Shown: positions 33,496-43,483 of the stretch, piece by piece
How the letters are laid out: each line of letters opens with the position of its first letter
Position numbering within the stretch: the stretch's first letter is position 1
Made by a program: the position numbers and the translations under genes
Assembly: GCF_001541925.1 (NCBI RefSeq)
Contig: NZ_LQMW01000019.1
Coordinates: 104,172 to 168,171, forward strand
From: Nitrosopumilus sp. Nsub
GTDB taxonomy: Archaea > Thermoproteota > Nitrososphaeria > Nitrososphaerales > Nitrosopumilaceae
Length of the DNA: 64,000 bases
Direction of reading: 5' to 3'
The notes under the pieces: generated by a model
Told to the model about the DNA's origin: nothing
The model's input: the letters and a program-made list of their open reading frames with translations, nothing else
The model's database searches: none

Positions 33496-34969
33496 AACCT
33501 AAACTAAGTACTGGTGTTGCAAGTTCTACAAATTTAATCAATGGTTCTGGATAAACACCAAATCCTACCAAGAAGATTGTTGAGATGATCATTATTGCCA
33601 TTACAGACTTTGGTTCAATAACTCTCTTTTCAGTTTCTCCTTCAAAGTACATTTTCCTTGTTAACCAACCATAGTAAGCTAATGACAATGCACTGTTCAA
33701 TACACCTGCAATTGCAAGCCATGGAGCCCACCATAATGCAGTACCTGCATCTAATGCACTTCCAAATAACATCAATTTACTCCAGAATCCAGAAAGTGGA
33801 GGAACGCCAGCAAGTGCAAATAATGCAATTACCAAACCTAATGCAGTAACAGGCATTCTTCTTCCAAGTCCTTTTAATTTATCAATATGAGTAACTGCAA
33901 GGGTTGTTACAATTCCTGCAATTGCAATAAATGCAGCACCTTTCATAACTGCATGATTCATTATTTGATACAAAGAACCCTGTAAACCTAGAGAACTGTG
34001 TGGTGCAACTGCAAGTCCAATCAAAATGTAACCTGCATGTGCAATACTAGAATATGCCAACATTCTTGAAATATTCTTTTGCATAATTGCTGCAATATTA
34101 CCAATAGTCATTGTCATTACTGCAATTATACCAAGGGCCAAAGTCCAATCAAGATGCAGTACCACCATTCCCAAAATTACAATTCTAATTGTTGCAGCAA
34201 ATCCAGCTTTTTTGGTTGCTGCTGCAAGAAGTGCAGTAATTGGTGCAGGTGCACCTTCATAGGTATCGGGAAGCCATTGATGGAATGGAACTAATCCCAT
34301 CTTGAATCCAAATCCTGCGATAAACAATCCTACTGATAATAACGCTAGTGGAAGCATTGATGGATCAAGTGTGGAATAACCTTGAATGACTTCCCCAATA
34401 TTTGTAGAACCAGTTAATCCGTATGCAAGGGAAATACCATAAACAATAATTGCTGAAGATAATGCACCAAACAAGAAATATTTCAAAGCAGCTTCATTTG
34501 AGCTTGGGTTCTTTTTCCTAAATCCAACCAAAATGTATGTTGGAATACTCATTAGTTCCCATGCAACAAATAACATTACAAGATCAGTTGAGTATGCAAC
34601 TAAAACCATACCAATAGTTGCAAGTAAAATTAGAGAATAGTAAACAGCCGGAGAGTTATGTTTTCTCATGTAATTAAAGGAGCCAACAGTAGTGAACAAA
34701 GCAACTATCAACATGGCAATTGCAAAGAAACCACCAAATGCATCATCAACAACTACATCTTCAGCAAACAGAGCAGACGGAGACACATTTTCTTCTAGGA
34801 ATTGATATCCAACATATCCCATAGATACGATTAATGCTGCAAATGCAATAATGGCATAAAATGTATTAGAACCTTGTTCTTTTCGTGCAATGCTAATTAT
34901 TGGAAGTAGAATTCCAACGGTACCCAATATACCGATTATTACAAGAGGAGTTGAAGTAATTTCTAACAT
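33485..34969 (-). CDS. nuoN: NADH-quinone oxidoreductase subunit N
   Basis: 494 aa, about 14 membrane helices, antiporter-like proton channel subunit of complex I. Landmarks are DLVMLFVAWELMSIPTYIL with the conserved Glu, MGLVPFHQWLPDTYEGAP and ATKKAGFAATIRI (conserved Lys), and GVPPLSGFWSKLMLF. Last gene of the nuoABCDHIJKMLN operon on the minus strand, 13 nt after nuoL. Confidence 0.95.
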   Translation of the reverse strand: MLEITSTPLVIIGILGTVGILLPIISIARKEQGSNTFYAIIAFAALIVSMGYVGYQFLEENVSPSALFAEDVVVDDAFGGFFAIAMLIVALFTTVGSFNYMRKHNSPAVYYSLILLATIGMVLVAYSTDLVMLFVAWELMSIPTYILVGFRKKNPSSNEAALKYFLFGALSSAIIVYGISLAYGLTGSTNIGEVIQGYSTLDPSMLPLALLSVGLFIAGFGFKMGLVPFHQWLPDTYEGAPAPITALLAAATKKAGFAATIRIVILGMVVLHLDWTLALGIIAVMTMTIGNIAAIMQKNISRMLAYSSIAHAGYILIGLAVAPHSSLGLQGSLYQIMNHAVMKGAAFIAIAGIVTTLAVTHIDKLKGLGRRMPVTALGLVIALFALAGVPPLSGFWSKLMLFGSALDAGTALWWAPWLAIAGVLNSALSLAYYGWLTRKMYFEGETEKRVIEPKSVMAIMIISTIFLVGFGVYPEPLIKFVELATPVLSLGSMP

Positions 34970-34982
34970 GTCATCAAATCTC

Positions 34983-37058
34983 CTACATCAACAATATCAG
35001 AACTACAAATAATAATCCTGCTCCAAATACAAATAGATACGATTGTGAAACACCGGTTTGGGTTCCTTGAATAACTTTAGCACCCCAACTAGCGGCTTTT
35101 TGAACGCCGTCATTCATACCATAATCAATTGCTGTTTTCTCAAAGTATCTTGAAACGCCTCTAGCCAACCATAATGGTGTTGTAACAAAGCACCAATAGA
35201 CAATTGCGTTAAGATACCATCTGTTTAAGAAAAGCTTGTGAATTGCATAAAAGAAAATATTTGAATTTACAAATTTAACAGGATCAACCCATCTTCCAAT
35301 GTAAAAGATGTAACCTAATCCAATACCAGTAGCAAATGCTACTAAGGATGCACCTAATGCAACTGGATTAAGTCCTTGTAAGAATTCTGGTAATATTGAT
35401 GATTCATCTGCTGCTGCATGTGAACTATAAATTCCAAATGAGTTTTTAAGATAATATTCAAACGTATGATGTAATCCTTCTTCTGCAGACAATCCAATAA
35501 TACCAATACCAATTGTCAATACTGCAAGTATACCATATGGAACCCACATAGATACTGATGCTTCATGAATGGGATGTCCTTCCTCTTCCATCTTTTCAAT
35601 ATGTTTACTCTTCTTACCAAAGAATACCAAACCAATCATTCTTGTGGTATAGAATGCTGTAATTATAGCAGTTAAAACTGCGATAGCAAATAATGGTAAT
35701 GCCCATTCATTTCCAGATTCATATACTGCTGCAAAGATTGCATCTTTACTCCAGAAACCTGTTGTGATAAATGGTGCACCCATCAAACCAAGACCTGCAG
35801 CCCACATGAATGCATACGTTTTCTTCATATGCTTTCTTAGACCACCCATATCTGTCATAAATCGAGAACCAACAATATGCAACAAAGAACCTGCGGCCAT
35901 GAATAATGAAGCCTTGAACATTGCGTGAGAAATTAAGTGGAAAAATCCTGCAGTATAACCATCAACATATTGATGAGATAATCCTGCTACACCTAAAGCC
36001 ATCATCATATAACCAATTTGAGAACCTGTAGAATATGCTAATACTTTCTTAATTTCTGGATTAACCATACCTTGTGTTGCTAACAGTAGTGCGGTAATTG
36101 CACCAACCCAAGCAACAATTTCAAAGAATTGATCTGCTAAAATTCCTGCAGCACCTAAAGCAAATACAAGTGGACCAATTCTTGCAACTAAGAACACACC
36201 AGCTTTAACCATTGTTGCAGCGTGAATTAATGCAGAGACTGCAGTAGGTCCAGTCATTGCTTCTAACAACCATTCATTTAATGGGAATTGTGCAGATTTA
36301 CCCATTGCACCACCAAAGAGTAAAACAAATGCAGGAACTAACAACCCTTGAGCAGCCATAGCAGTTGCCCAATCAGTATTACCCATTAATTCTTTAAATC
36401 CAAAAGTACCTGCAAACAAGAATATCAAAAGCATACCAGCAATCATCATCACGTCTCCAACTTTTGTCATGATGAATGCCTTCATACCAGCGTGTGTTGG
36501 AGCATAGTAATCTAACATTCCAAGAACGGTACGTCCTTCAGTACCAACATGATCTTTCTTTTTATCACGATACCAAAAGCTGATCAAAGCATAAGATGCA
36601 AGTCCTACACCTTCCCATCCAAAGAATACTTGTAACAAGTTATCAGATAATACAATTAATTGCATTGAACCAATAAAGAACATCATCCAGAACCAGAATC
36701 TTGTTATGTCTTTATCGCCTTTCATGTATCCTGTACTGTAAATCATAATCAAGAATGAAATCCAAGCAACAACATTTGCCATTATAATTGAAAGTGGATC
36801 CGCTAAGACTCCAGCTTTAAGACCAATTGCTTCAATCCACATAATTTGATGATGAAGTTCATGGGCCTCTAATGCAACAGGAATCATAGTAGCAGCAGAT
36901 ATTGCACTCATTAGAGCAAATCCAACTGCAATGAATTTGGTTGCGTTTTGAGATAATTTTCCAATACCTGGCATAATCATTGCTGCTGCAAATGGTAAAA
37001 TCCAAACTAACCAAGCACTTAAAGTTCCAATTTCAAATCCCATTAATTCAGTGGCCAT
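34983..37058 (-). CDS. nuoL: NADH-quinone oxidoreductase subunit L
   Basis: 691 aa, the largest antiporter-like subunit with about 16 membrane helices. LLQVFFGWEGVGLASYALI, AMGKSAQFPLNEWLLEAMTGPT (part of the proton path), and LIHAATMVKAGVFLVAR are conserved. The C-terminal lateral-helix region ends VLILLM. 13 nt before nuoN; nuoM ends 3 nt before its start. Proton pumping in the membrane arm. Confidence 0.96.
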   Translation of the reverse strand: MATELMGFEIGTLSAWLVWILPFAAAMIMPGIGKLSQNATKFIAVGFALMSAISAATMIPVALEAHELHHQIMWIEAIGLKAGVLADPLSIIMANVVAWISFLIMIYSTGYMKGDKDITRFWFWMMFFIGSMQLIVLSDNLLQVFFGWEGVGLASYALISFWYRDKKKDHVGTEGRTVLGMLDYYAPTHAGMKAFIMTKVGDVMMIAGMLLIFLFAGTFGFKELMGNTDWATAMAAQGLLVPAFVLLFGGAMGKSAQFPLNEWLLEAMTGPTAVSALIHAATMVKAGVFLVARIGPLVFALGAAGILADQFFEIVAWVGAITALLLATQGMVNPEIKKVLAYSTGSQIGYMMMALGVAGLSHQYVDGYTAGFFHLISHAMFKASLFMAAGSLLHIVGSRFMTDMGGLRKHMKKTYAFMWAAGLGLMGAPFITTGFWSKDAIFAAVYESGNEWALPLFAIAVLTAIITAFYTTRMIGLVFFGKKSKHIEKMEEEGHPIHEASVSMWVPYGILAVLTIGIGIIGLSAEEGLHHTFEYYLKNSFGIYSSHAAADESSILPEFLQGLNPVALGASLVAFATGIGLGYIFYIGRWVDPVKFVNSNIFFYAIHKLFLNRWYLNAIVYWCFVTTPLWLARGVSRYFEKTAIDYGMNDGVQKAASWGAKVIQGTQTGVSQSYLFVFGAGLLFVVLILLM

Positions 37059-37061
37059 AAT

Positions 37062-38615
37062 CTAAACCCCCATCACTCCATTCATGTACGGAATAATTGT
37101 TTTCAAGAAGATATCAGGATAAATTCCAACTACAATTGAAAATCCTGCTAATATCATCATTGGAATTGTCATGTACCAACTTCCTTCTTTAACATTTTGT
37201 AGATGTTCAGGAAGTTTTCCAAAGAATACACGTTTTAACATCCAAAGCATGTATGACATTGTTAATGCAGTTGCAACAAGACCTAATCCAAATGCTACTG
37301 CTCTAACTGTAGAACCTTCTGCAATTGCAGTTTCTAATGCACCATAAAACATAATCCATTCTCCCATAAAGCCACTAGTTGGTGGAACACCCATTATTGT
37401 TAATGCACCAATTACGGCACATACTGCAGTTATTGGCATCTTACCAGCAAGACCTCCAAGTTTAGAGAAGCTTCTAGTTCCAACTTTTACAATAATAATT
37501 CCAGCCATCATGAAGAGAATACCTTTACCAATTGCGTGAGTTACATACATCATTTCAGCACCTGCAAGACCATATGCAGACATTGAACCTATTCCAAATA
37601 GCAAATACCCCATTTGACTGATACTTGAATAAGCAAGGAATCGTTTCAAGTCATCTTGCATTAATGCCATAGCACCACCATAAATCATAGTAACAAGACC
37701 CCAAATGTGGAACCATATTGCAAGTTCTGAAAAGGTTGCAGGTAAGAATTCAACAATTAATCTAAAGATACCATAAGCTCCAATTCCGATCATTGCAGGT
37801 GACAATAATGCACTAATTGGTGTAGGTGCTGCACCGTGAACATACGGAAGCCAAATGTGATACATAAAAACTGCTAGTTTGACACCTAGTCCTATCGCAA
37901 TAGCTACCGCGGAATACATCGCAATGTCTGCTGGTAGTTCAGATTCTTGAATATCAGCAAAATCAAAGCTACCTAATGTAAGACCTATCATCAAAAATCC
38001 CAATAATAAAACAACGGCACCAGCATGAGTCCAAAATAGGAACATTAAACCAATTTTTCTTCTTGGGCCATCACCCCATAAAGCAACTAAAAAGAAACCA
38101 GGAATCAACATAACTTCAAAGAAAATATAAAATTCAATCAAATTTGTTGCGAGAACTGTTCCAAGCATTCCCATTGCAAATACAAGATAAAGTGCAAAGT
38201 AAAGACCAGATTTTGCATTAACATAGTTTGTTAAAGCTGATGATTCAACAACAGATGATTGTCCACTTTCTGAATGATTGATTTTTTGTTCTTCTTCAAA
38301 TTGTTCATGGAATTTATGAATCATGTATGGTTTGGAGTAGATTGCCAATATAGTGGACAAAACATAAATCATTATTGCAAATGGTGATGCAAGTCCATCC
38401 ATTAAGAAACCAAACTCACCAAATTGTTCTGTCCATGGATAATGTTCTTCTACGGTTCCAGAAAGTGCTGCGTTAATTACAATTATTGTAGTGTATAATA
38501 AAATTGCAAATGTAAACCACATTGCAGGAGTTGGACCTACTTTTCTTCCAAGAATATATGCTACTGGCGATAACAATAATGGCAGGAAAACTGCTTGTAG
38601 TAATGCGTATTCCAT
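37062..38615 (-). CDS. nuoM: NADH-quinone oxidoreductase subunit M
   Basis: 517 aa, antiporter-like. FYIFFEVMLIPGFFLVALWG carries the conserved Glu, KLAVFMYHIWLPYVHGAAPTPISALLSP is typical (in part: FMYHIWLPYVHGAAP), and GVPPTSGFMGEWIMF follows. A hydrophilic 30-residue loop (HKFHEQFEEEQKINHSES region) between early helices is longer than in bacteria. Its ATG overlaps the nuoK stop by one base. Confidence 0.95.
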   Translation of the reverse strand: MEYALLQAVFLPLLLSPVAYILGRKVGPTPAMWFTFAILLYTTIIVINAALSGTVEEHYPWTEQFGEFGFLMDGLASPFAIMIYVLSTILAIYSKPYMIHKFHEQFEEEQKINHSESGQSSVVESSALTNYVNAKSGLYFALYLVFAMGMLGTVLATNLIEFYIFFEVMLIPGFFLVALWGDGPRRKIGLMFLFWTHAGAVVLLLGFLMIGLTLGSFDFADIQESELPADIAMYSAVAIAIGLGVKLAVFMYHIWLPYVHGAAPTPISALLSPAMIGIGAYGIFRLIVEFLPATFSELAIWFHIWGLVTMIYGGAMALMQDDLKRFLAYSSISQMGYLLFGIGSMSAYGLAGAEMMYVTHAIGKGILFMMAGIIIVKVGTRSFSKLGGLAGKMPITAVCAVIGALTIMGVPPTSGFMGEWIMFYGALETAIAEGSTVRAVAFGLGLVATALTMSYMLWMLKRVFFGKLPEHLQNVKEGSWYMTIPMMILAGFSIVVGIYPDIFLKTIIPYMNGVMGV

Positions 38616-38920
38616 TATCCTTTCAAGCTCCTAAAGTCTGCAATATCGACATTTTGATACATGCGGTATGCTACAATGATTAAGGATAATCCAACGGCTA
38701 CTTCTGCTGCTGCAATTGCAATGGAAAATAATGCTAAAGTTTGACCACCACTATCTGGTATGAATCTACCAAATGCTACAAGATTTAGATTTGCTGCATT
38801 GATAATTATTTCAACAGCAAATAACATTCTAATGAAATTACGTTTTACTGCAAGTCCATAGATTCCTATTGCTAGTAATGCAATAGAAACTAATGTAAAA
38901 TCAACTAACTCGTTGGTCAT
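38615..38920 (-). CDS. nuoK: NADH-quinone oxidoreductase subunit K
   Basis: 101 aa from ATG 38920 (MTNELVDFTLVSIALLAIG), three membrane helices, with the conserved Glu in MLFAVEIIINAANLNLVAFG and a second acidic residue in AAAEVAVGLSLI. An in-frame ATG at 38929 would add three residues. Overlaps the nuoJ 3' end by 20 nt. Confidence 0.95.
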   Translation of the reverse strand: MTNELVDFTLVSIALLAIGIYGLAVKRNFIRMLFAVEIIINAANLNLVAFGRFIPDSGGQTLALFSIAIAAAEVAVGLSLIIVAYRMYQNVDIADFRSLKG

Positions 38921-39413
38921 TCTCCACATCCTCTCTTCTAGCTAAAACTAATGCACCAGTTACAGAACCGGCTAAAATTAAACCCATCAAAATTAATGCA
39001 GGCCAATAATAAGTAACAAAGTCAGTACCAATATCTCTGAAATCAACTGCTGGTTCATCAGTAGTTATTGTTTTAATTCCAGAATCTAAGAATACAGCAC
39101 CTAATGATACCATAACAACTAACATTAAACCAATTCCAGCAAACTTTCTTTTTCGGTCTTCAATTTTTTTGAAGATAAGTTCTCTTTTTACTAACATTAC
39201 AGTGAATAAAATTAAGACAGCAATAGAACCAACATAAACTGCTAGTTGGAACAATGCAACAAATGGTGCATCAAGTAAAAAGAAGAAACCAGCAATACCA
39301 CCAAGAGTCCCCATCAATGCAATTGAACCATAAATTAAAGATCTCATTTCAAGTGCTGCAATTGCAGAACCAATTGTGATAACAGTTAGTGCAAGAAATA
39401 CAGCATCAGCCAT
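38901..39413 (-). CDS. nuoJ: NADH-quinone oxidoreductase subunit J
   Basis: 170 aa from ATG 39413 (MADAVFLALTVITIGSAIAAL); the ATG at 39425 adds four residues and would overlap nuoI more. Five membrane helices with the YVGSIAVLILFTVMLVKRE segment that forms the conserved pi-bulge helix of NuoJ. Sits between nuoI and nuoK with overlaps on both sides. Confidence 0.94.
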   Translation of the reverse strand: MADAVFLALTVITIGSAIAALEMRSLIYGSIALMGTLGGIAGFFFLLDAPFVALFQLAVYVGSIAVLILFTVMLVKRELIFKKIEDRKRKFAGIGLMLVVMVSLGAVFLDSGIKTITTDEPAVDFRDIGTDFVTYYWPALILMGLILAGSVTGALVLARREDVENDQRVS

Positions 39414-39906
39414 GAGTAGCTCCATTTTTAGTAATTACAATTTCACTATCTTGTTCAACATAAGGTTTGACTGCAAGTTGTGCAGGGGTGTAGATTAAAC
39501 CTTCTTTAGAAAAGGAGGATAATTCATAATCATTTGTCATGTATAGTGCGTAAAATGGACATGCATCTACACATAATCCACAGAAAACACATTTTCCATA
39601 ATCAATTTGAGGCATGATAGATTTTTTATTTTGTTTTTGTTCTTCTGGAACTTTTACCATTGCAATTGCTTCAGCAACACCCTCACATGCAATAGAACAT
39701 AATTGACATCCAGTACAGTGATCGTGGAATAACATATGGCGACCTTTTAGTCCAGCAATTCCGACACCTGTAGATGGATCAAATTGATAACCATCACCTA
39801 CAAATTTTAGTTTCTCCTCAGGATAACGTAAAGTAAATCGTTTTGTTGCAATATGTTTAATTCCAGAATTTAGTGCACGTACAATTCCTGTAGCAGTATT
39901 TGTCAT
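39406..39906 (-). CDS. nuoI: NADH-quinone oxidoreductase subunit I (two [4Fe-4S] ferredoxin)
   Basis: 166 aa. Two cluster motifs: CTGCQLCSIACEG and CVFCGLCVDACPF. In the first motif the usual Pro after the fourth Cys is replaced by Glu. RFTLRYPEEKLKFVGDGYQF precedes them. It passes electrons to NuoB. With no NuoE, F or G in the operon, the natural donor is probably a reduced ferredoxin or other carrier that docks here or at NuoB/CD. Overlaps nuoH by 4 nt. Confidence 0.95.
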   Translation of the reverse strand: MTNTATGIVRALNSGIKHIATKRFTLRYPEEKLKFVGDGYQFDPSTGVGIAGLKGRHMLFHDHCTGCQLCSIACEGVAEAIAMVKVPEEQKQNKKSIMPQIDYGKCVFCGLCVDACPFYALYMTNDYELSSFSKEGLIYTPAQLAVKPYVEQDSEIVITKNGATHG

Positions 39907-41216
39907 TGTAATCCTCCTGGCCCGAGCACTCCAGCGTAAACCAAAGCTAGTGCAATAAAGATGTTAACGAAAGCTAAACCGATCAATTTGGTCCATCCAA
40001 GATTTAACAACATATCAATTCTAATTCTTGGGAAAACACCTCTTGGTAATAGTATAAAGAAAATAACACCAACGGTTTTTAGAACAAACCATAATGTTCC
40101 ATTAAGCATTTCTTGAGTAATTGTTTGGCTAAGTATTGGGGCCAATCCACCTATTTTTACTGTAACTGGACCCATTTCCATTCCATGAGTAGCAATTTCC
40201 ATAGGGAATGGTGGAACTATCATTGGGCCATTCCATCCACCAAGGAATAATACTACAAATAATGCTGCAAATGCATAAAGTTTCAAATAAGTTCCTAATT
40301 GAACGAGTCCATACATCATTCCAGATAATTCAGTTAACCATCCAGCAACAATTTCACTTTCTGCTTCAGGTAAATCAAATGGAATTCTTTCTAATTCTGC
40401 AAGCATAGTAATGAAAAATACAATTGCACCTACTGGTAAAAATACAATCCACGGAAAACTAGATTGACTTGCAGCAATTTCAGATAAGTTAAGAGTTCCA
40501 GTAACCATTACAACTCCCAACAAAGATAGAATTAACGGAATTTCAAATGAAACCATTTGGAATAATGCTCTAATTCCTCCAATGAACGGGAATTTACTAT
40601 TTGCAGACCATGCAGAAAGAATAGTTACAATTGGGAAAAATCCAATTACAGCAAATACTCCCAATAAACCCATATCTACATCAGCAACTACCCAGCCTGG
40701 GGCAACTGGAATTAACGCAACAAATGCTGCTGCAGATGCAACAAACAAAACTGGCGCTGCCCAAAAAATTGGTTTGTCAGCTTTCGCAGGAATGATAATT
40801 TCTTTTGAAATTAATTTTAAACCATCACCCATTAATTGTAAAATACCTTCAACTTTTCCACAGTAAAATGGACCAACTCTTAATTGTAATTTAGCCAACA
40901 TTTTTCTTTCAATAAAAATTGTTCCAGCAGCTATTAGAGCAGCAAAACCAAATCCAGGAAATGCCATAATTTTAAACATATCAGTTGTCATAAATGCTTG
41001 AACAATTGGAAGTGTTCGCGTTGGATCCGCTAAATAAGTAAATGCCAAAAATGGCGTAAGTAATTCTCCATCAATTACAGGCATTGGAATAACGAATAAT
41101 ACCATCATAATTGCAGGAAGACCAATTAATGACAGAATTAGAATAGTCCAAACAACATCATCAATAATAGATTTGATAAACTCACTTAGTTTGAAATTTG
41201 GTGCAATAACAGACAT
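39903..41216 (-). CDS. nuoH: NADH-quinone oxidoreductase subunit H
   Basis: 437 aa, longer than the bacterial 325-345 aa. Conserved FERKMLAKLQLRVGPFYCG-type text (ERKMLAKLQLRVGP), and ERIPFDLPEAESEIVAGWLTE (here AELERIPFDLPEAESE). About nine membrane helices; the extra length lies in the N-terminal 60 residues and in a loop with PPFPMEIATHGMEMGP. It forms the quinone tunnel with NuoB/D. One-base spacing after nuoD. Confidence 0.94.
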   Translation of the reverse strand: MSVIAPNFKLSEFIKSIIDDVVWTILILSLIGLPAIMMVLFVIPMPVIDGELLTPFLAFTYLADPTRTLPIVQAFMTTDMFKIMAFPGFGFAALIAAGTIFIERKMLAKLQLRVGPFYCGKVEGILQLMGDGLKLISKEIIIPAKADKPIFWAAPVLFVASAAAFVALIPVAPGWVVADVDMGLLGVFAVIGFFPIVTILSAWSANSKFPFIGGIRALFQMVSFEIPLILSLLGVVMVTGTLNLSEIAASQSSFPWIVFLPVGAIVFFITMLAELERIPFDLPEAESEIVAGWLTELSGMMYGLVQLGTYLKLYAFAALFVVLFLGGWNGPMIVPPFPMEIATHGMEMGPVTVKIGGLAPILSQTITQEMLNGTLWFVLKTVGVIFFILLPRGVFPRIRIDMLLNLGWTKLIGLAFVNIFIALALVYAGVLGPGGLQ

Positions 41217-42353
41217 TTATCGATCTGCCTCCACTGGCCAATAATTAAGACTCCAATAAACAGATGGCATGTTACCTAGTTTTTCACCTTTTAACAGATA
41301 TGGTAATGCAATCAAATTTCTAAATGAACCAACACTTAGTTTTAGTCTATAAGGTTCTACTTTTCCATCAGAAACAATGTGACATCCTAAAGAACCTCTT
41401 CCAGATTCTACACGTTTGTATACTGAATCAAGTCCTTTTCCTTTTGGATTTGGTTTTAGTTTTACTCTAACAGAACCAGACTTTGGCATTTTTTCTAATG
41501 CTTGTCTAATAATTTTACAACTCTCCAACATATCAAGCCATGGAATTTTAGATCTTGCATATGAATCTCCTTCTTTCATTACAGGACTATGAACATCTAG
41601 CTCATCATAAACATCATAAGGTTCCTTTTGTCTAAGATCATAATTAACGCCACTAGCACGTAACACAGAACCAGTTGTACCCAATCTAATTGCATCTTCA
41701 CGAGAAAGAACCCCAGTATCTTGAGTTCTTGAAATTAAAATTGGATTATCATAAAAGACTGCAGCATATTCTTTGATACGTTTTTCAAAGTAATTGACTT
41801 GACGTAAACATACTTCTTCAAAGTTTGGTGGCAAATCATTTCTAACTCCACCTGGAACAAAGTGTGCATGTGTAACTCTTGCACCACTAATTTTTTCCAT
41901 CAAATCAATTAAGAGTTCACGATCTCCAGCTGGCCACATAAACATTGTAGAATGACCTAAGAAGATTCCATAAATTGCAAGCCAATACATGATGTAAATA
42001 CAGCGATTTAATTCTGAACAGATTACTCGGACATATTTTGCACGTTCTGGGACTTCAATACCAAGTAATTCCTCTACACCCAAAACATATGGATAAAGAA
42101 CATTACAAGAATCATGAATTACAGGTCTTTCTAAGTGAGGAATGTTTGTAATATAATTTCTATATTCAGCCATTTTTTCTTCACCACGATGCACATAACC
42201 AGGATCAGGATCACATGCAACAATATAATCACCATCAATTTGCACAACAATTCTCATATGTCCAGAACCAGGATGTTGTGGTCCAACATTGAGAGTCATT
42301 ATTCTCTCATCAACTTTTTGGATTGCTAATCCAGGAGGTAATTCTGCAGTCAT
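41217..42353 (-). CDS. nuoD: NADH-quinone oxidoreductase subunit D
   Basis: 378 aa from ATG 42353, just after the nuoC stop. The longer frame to 42407 runs into nuoC and is unlikely. TLNVGPQHPGSGHMRI, YVHRGEEKMAEYRNY, ERPVIHDSCN and RGSLGCHIVSDGKVEPYRLK are NuoD (49-kDa) signatures, and the C terminus ends WPVEADR. It forms the quinone site with NuoB and NuoH and derives from hydrogenase large subunits but without nickel cysteines. Confidence 0.95.
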   Translation of the reverse strand: MTAELPPGLAIQKVDERIMTLNVGPQHPGSGHMRIVVQIDGDYIVACDPDPGYVHRGEEKMAEYRNYITNIPHLERPVIHDSCNVLYPYVLGVEELLGIEVPERAKYVRVICSELNRCIYIMYWLAIYGIFLGHSTMFMWPAGDRELLIDLMEKISGARVTHAHFVPGGVRNDLPPNFEEVCLRQVNYFEKRIKEYAAVFYDNPILISRTQDTGVLSREDAIRLGTTGSVLRASGVNYDLRQKEPYDVYDELDVHSPVMKEGDSYARSKIPWLDMLESCKIIRQALEKMPKSGSVRVKLKPNPKGKGLDSVYKRVESGRGSLGCHIVSDGKVEPYRLKLSVGSFRNLIALPYLLKGEKLGNMPSVYWSLNYWPVEADR

Positions 42354-42355
42354 TT

Positions 42356-42919
42356 CTATCGTCCTTTTATTGCAAAGTCCTTTCTGAGAGGTGGTAAATC
42401 TGCCCAATCTTCAGGCAAAAGTAATCGTCTATTATCAGGATGACCAGTAAAATAAACTCCAAACATTTCAAAAACTTCTCTTTCATGAAATTCTACACTG
42501 TAGAATATATCTCTAAGAGAGGGTAATTTTGTTGCATCTTTACCAGGAAGTGGATTTTCCTCTCTTTGTGCTCTAGTAGATAAAACAAGAATTTGTTTAG
42601 CCAATGATGAGTCCGAATAGGAACCAATATGATAAACTACTTCAATTTCTTTATCTTGAGGATAATCTACACCTGAAACGGATTCTACGTGATCATAATT
42701 CAATCCATCTCGAACAAATTCAGCAACATCATGAACATCTTCTCTTTTAGCTTTAATTCCAACTCTATTTTCTTTAACAAATTCAACTTCGACTTTATCT
42801 CCAAATTTTTCAACAACTTTATCAGAAATACTTTTTTCAAAAGCAGGTAATTCTACTGGCTTTGCAGCTGGTTTTGCTACTGGCTTTGCAGCTGGTTTTG
42901 TTTCAGTATCAGAACTCAT
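42356..42919 (-). CDS. nuoC: NADH-quinone oxidoreductase subunit C
   Basis: 187 aa. The 30-kDa subunit core is present (HVESVSGVDYPQDKEIEVVYHIGSY in part, FHEREVFEMFGVYFTGHPDNRRLLLPEDW in part). The N-terminal 25 residues are a low-complexity PAAKPVAKPAAKPV segment outside the fold. Separate from NuoD, unlike the NuoCD fusion of E. coli. Its ATG shares one base with the nuoB stop. Confidence 0.94.
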   Translation of the reverse strand: MSSDTETKPAAKPVAKPAAKPVELPAFEKSISDKVVEKFGDKVEVEFVKENRVGIKAKREDVHDVAEFVRDGLNYDHVESVSGVDYPQDKEIEVVYHIGSYSDSSLAKQILVLSTRAQREENPLPGKDATKLPSLRDIFYSVEFHEREVFEMFGVYFTGHPDNRRLLLPEDWADLPPLRKDFAIKGR

Positions 42920-43455
42920 TATACAAACTTCCTAGCCTTCATTCTCTTGATTTTTTCTTGTAACAAAATACATCCTTGTATGAGAGTTTCAGGTCTAGGC
43001 GGACAACCTGGAACATAGACATCAACTGGAAGTACCCCATCAATTCCTGGAAGAACATTGTATGAATCAAAATACAATCCTCCAGTAATTGCACAAGCAC
43101 CCATTGCAATCACATATTTTGGTTCTGGCATTTGATCATAAACTAATCTTAAACGTGGAGCCATTTTTCGTGTAATTGTACCTTGAACAACAATTAGATC
43201 ACATTGTCTAAGTGATCCAAATGCTTCAATGATACCAAATCTTTCAACATCATATCTAGGACTAGATGCTGCACCAAACTCAACACTACAACAAGCTGTT
43301 TCAATATGCACAGGCCAAAGTGACCAAATTCTACCCCAATTGATAGCATAGCCCAATGGTTTGTCAATTGCCTTTTCCAAAATATCTCCTAGTTTTCCAA
43401 TGAAGACATTTGCATTTTCTGGCGTTACTAGATCTTTAAGCAATTTTATTCCCAA
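42919..43455 (-). CDS. nuoB: NADH-quinone oxidoreductase subunit B
   Basis: 178 aa, binds cluster N2, the last in the chain before quinone. Ligands are the tandem Cys in ETACCSVEFGAA, one in MGACAITGG and one in PGCPPRPE. YAINWGRIWSLWPVHI precedes them. Full length. Begins 28 nt after nuoA. Confidence 0.96.
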   Translation of the reverse strand: MGIKLLKDLVTPENANVFIGKLGDILEKAIDKPLGYAINWGRIWSLWPVHIETACCSVEFGAASSPRYDVERFGIIEAFGSLRQCDLIVVQGTITRKMAPRLRLVYDQMPEPKYVIAMGACAITGGLYFDSYNVLPGIDGVLPVDVYVPGCPPRPETLIQGCILLQEKIKRMKARKFV

Positions 43456-43483
43456 CCCCCATTAGCATGATTTGTATAAATAA

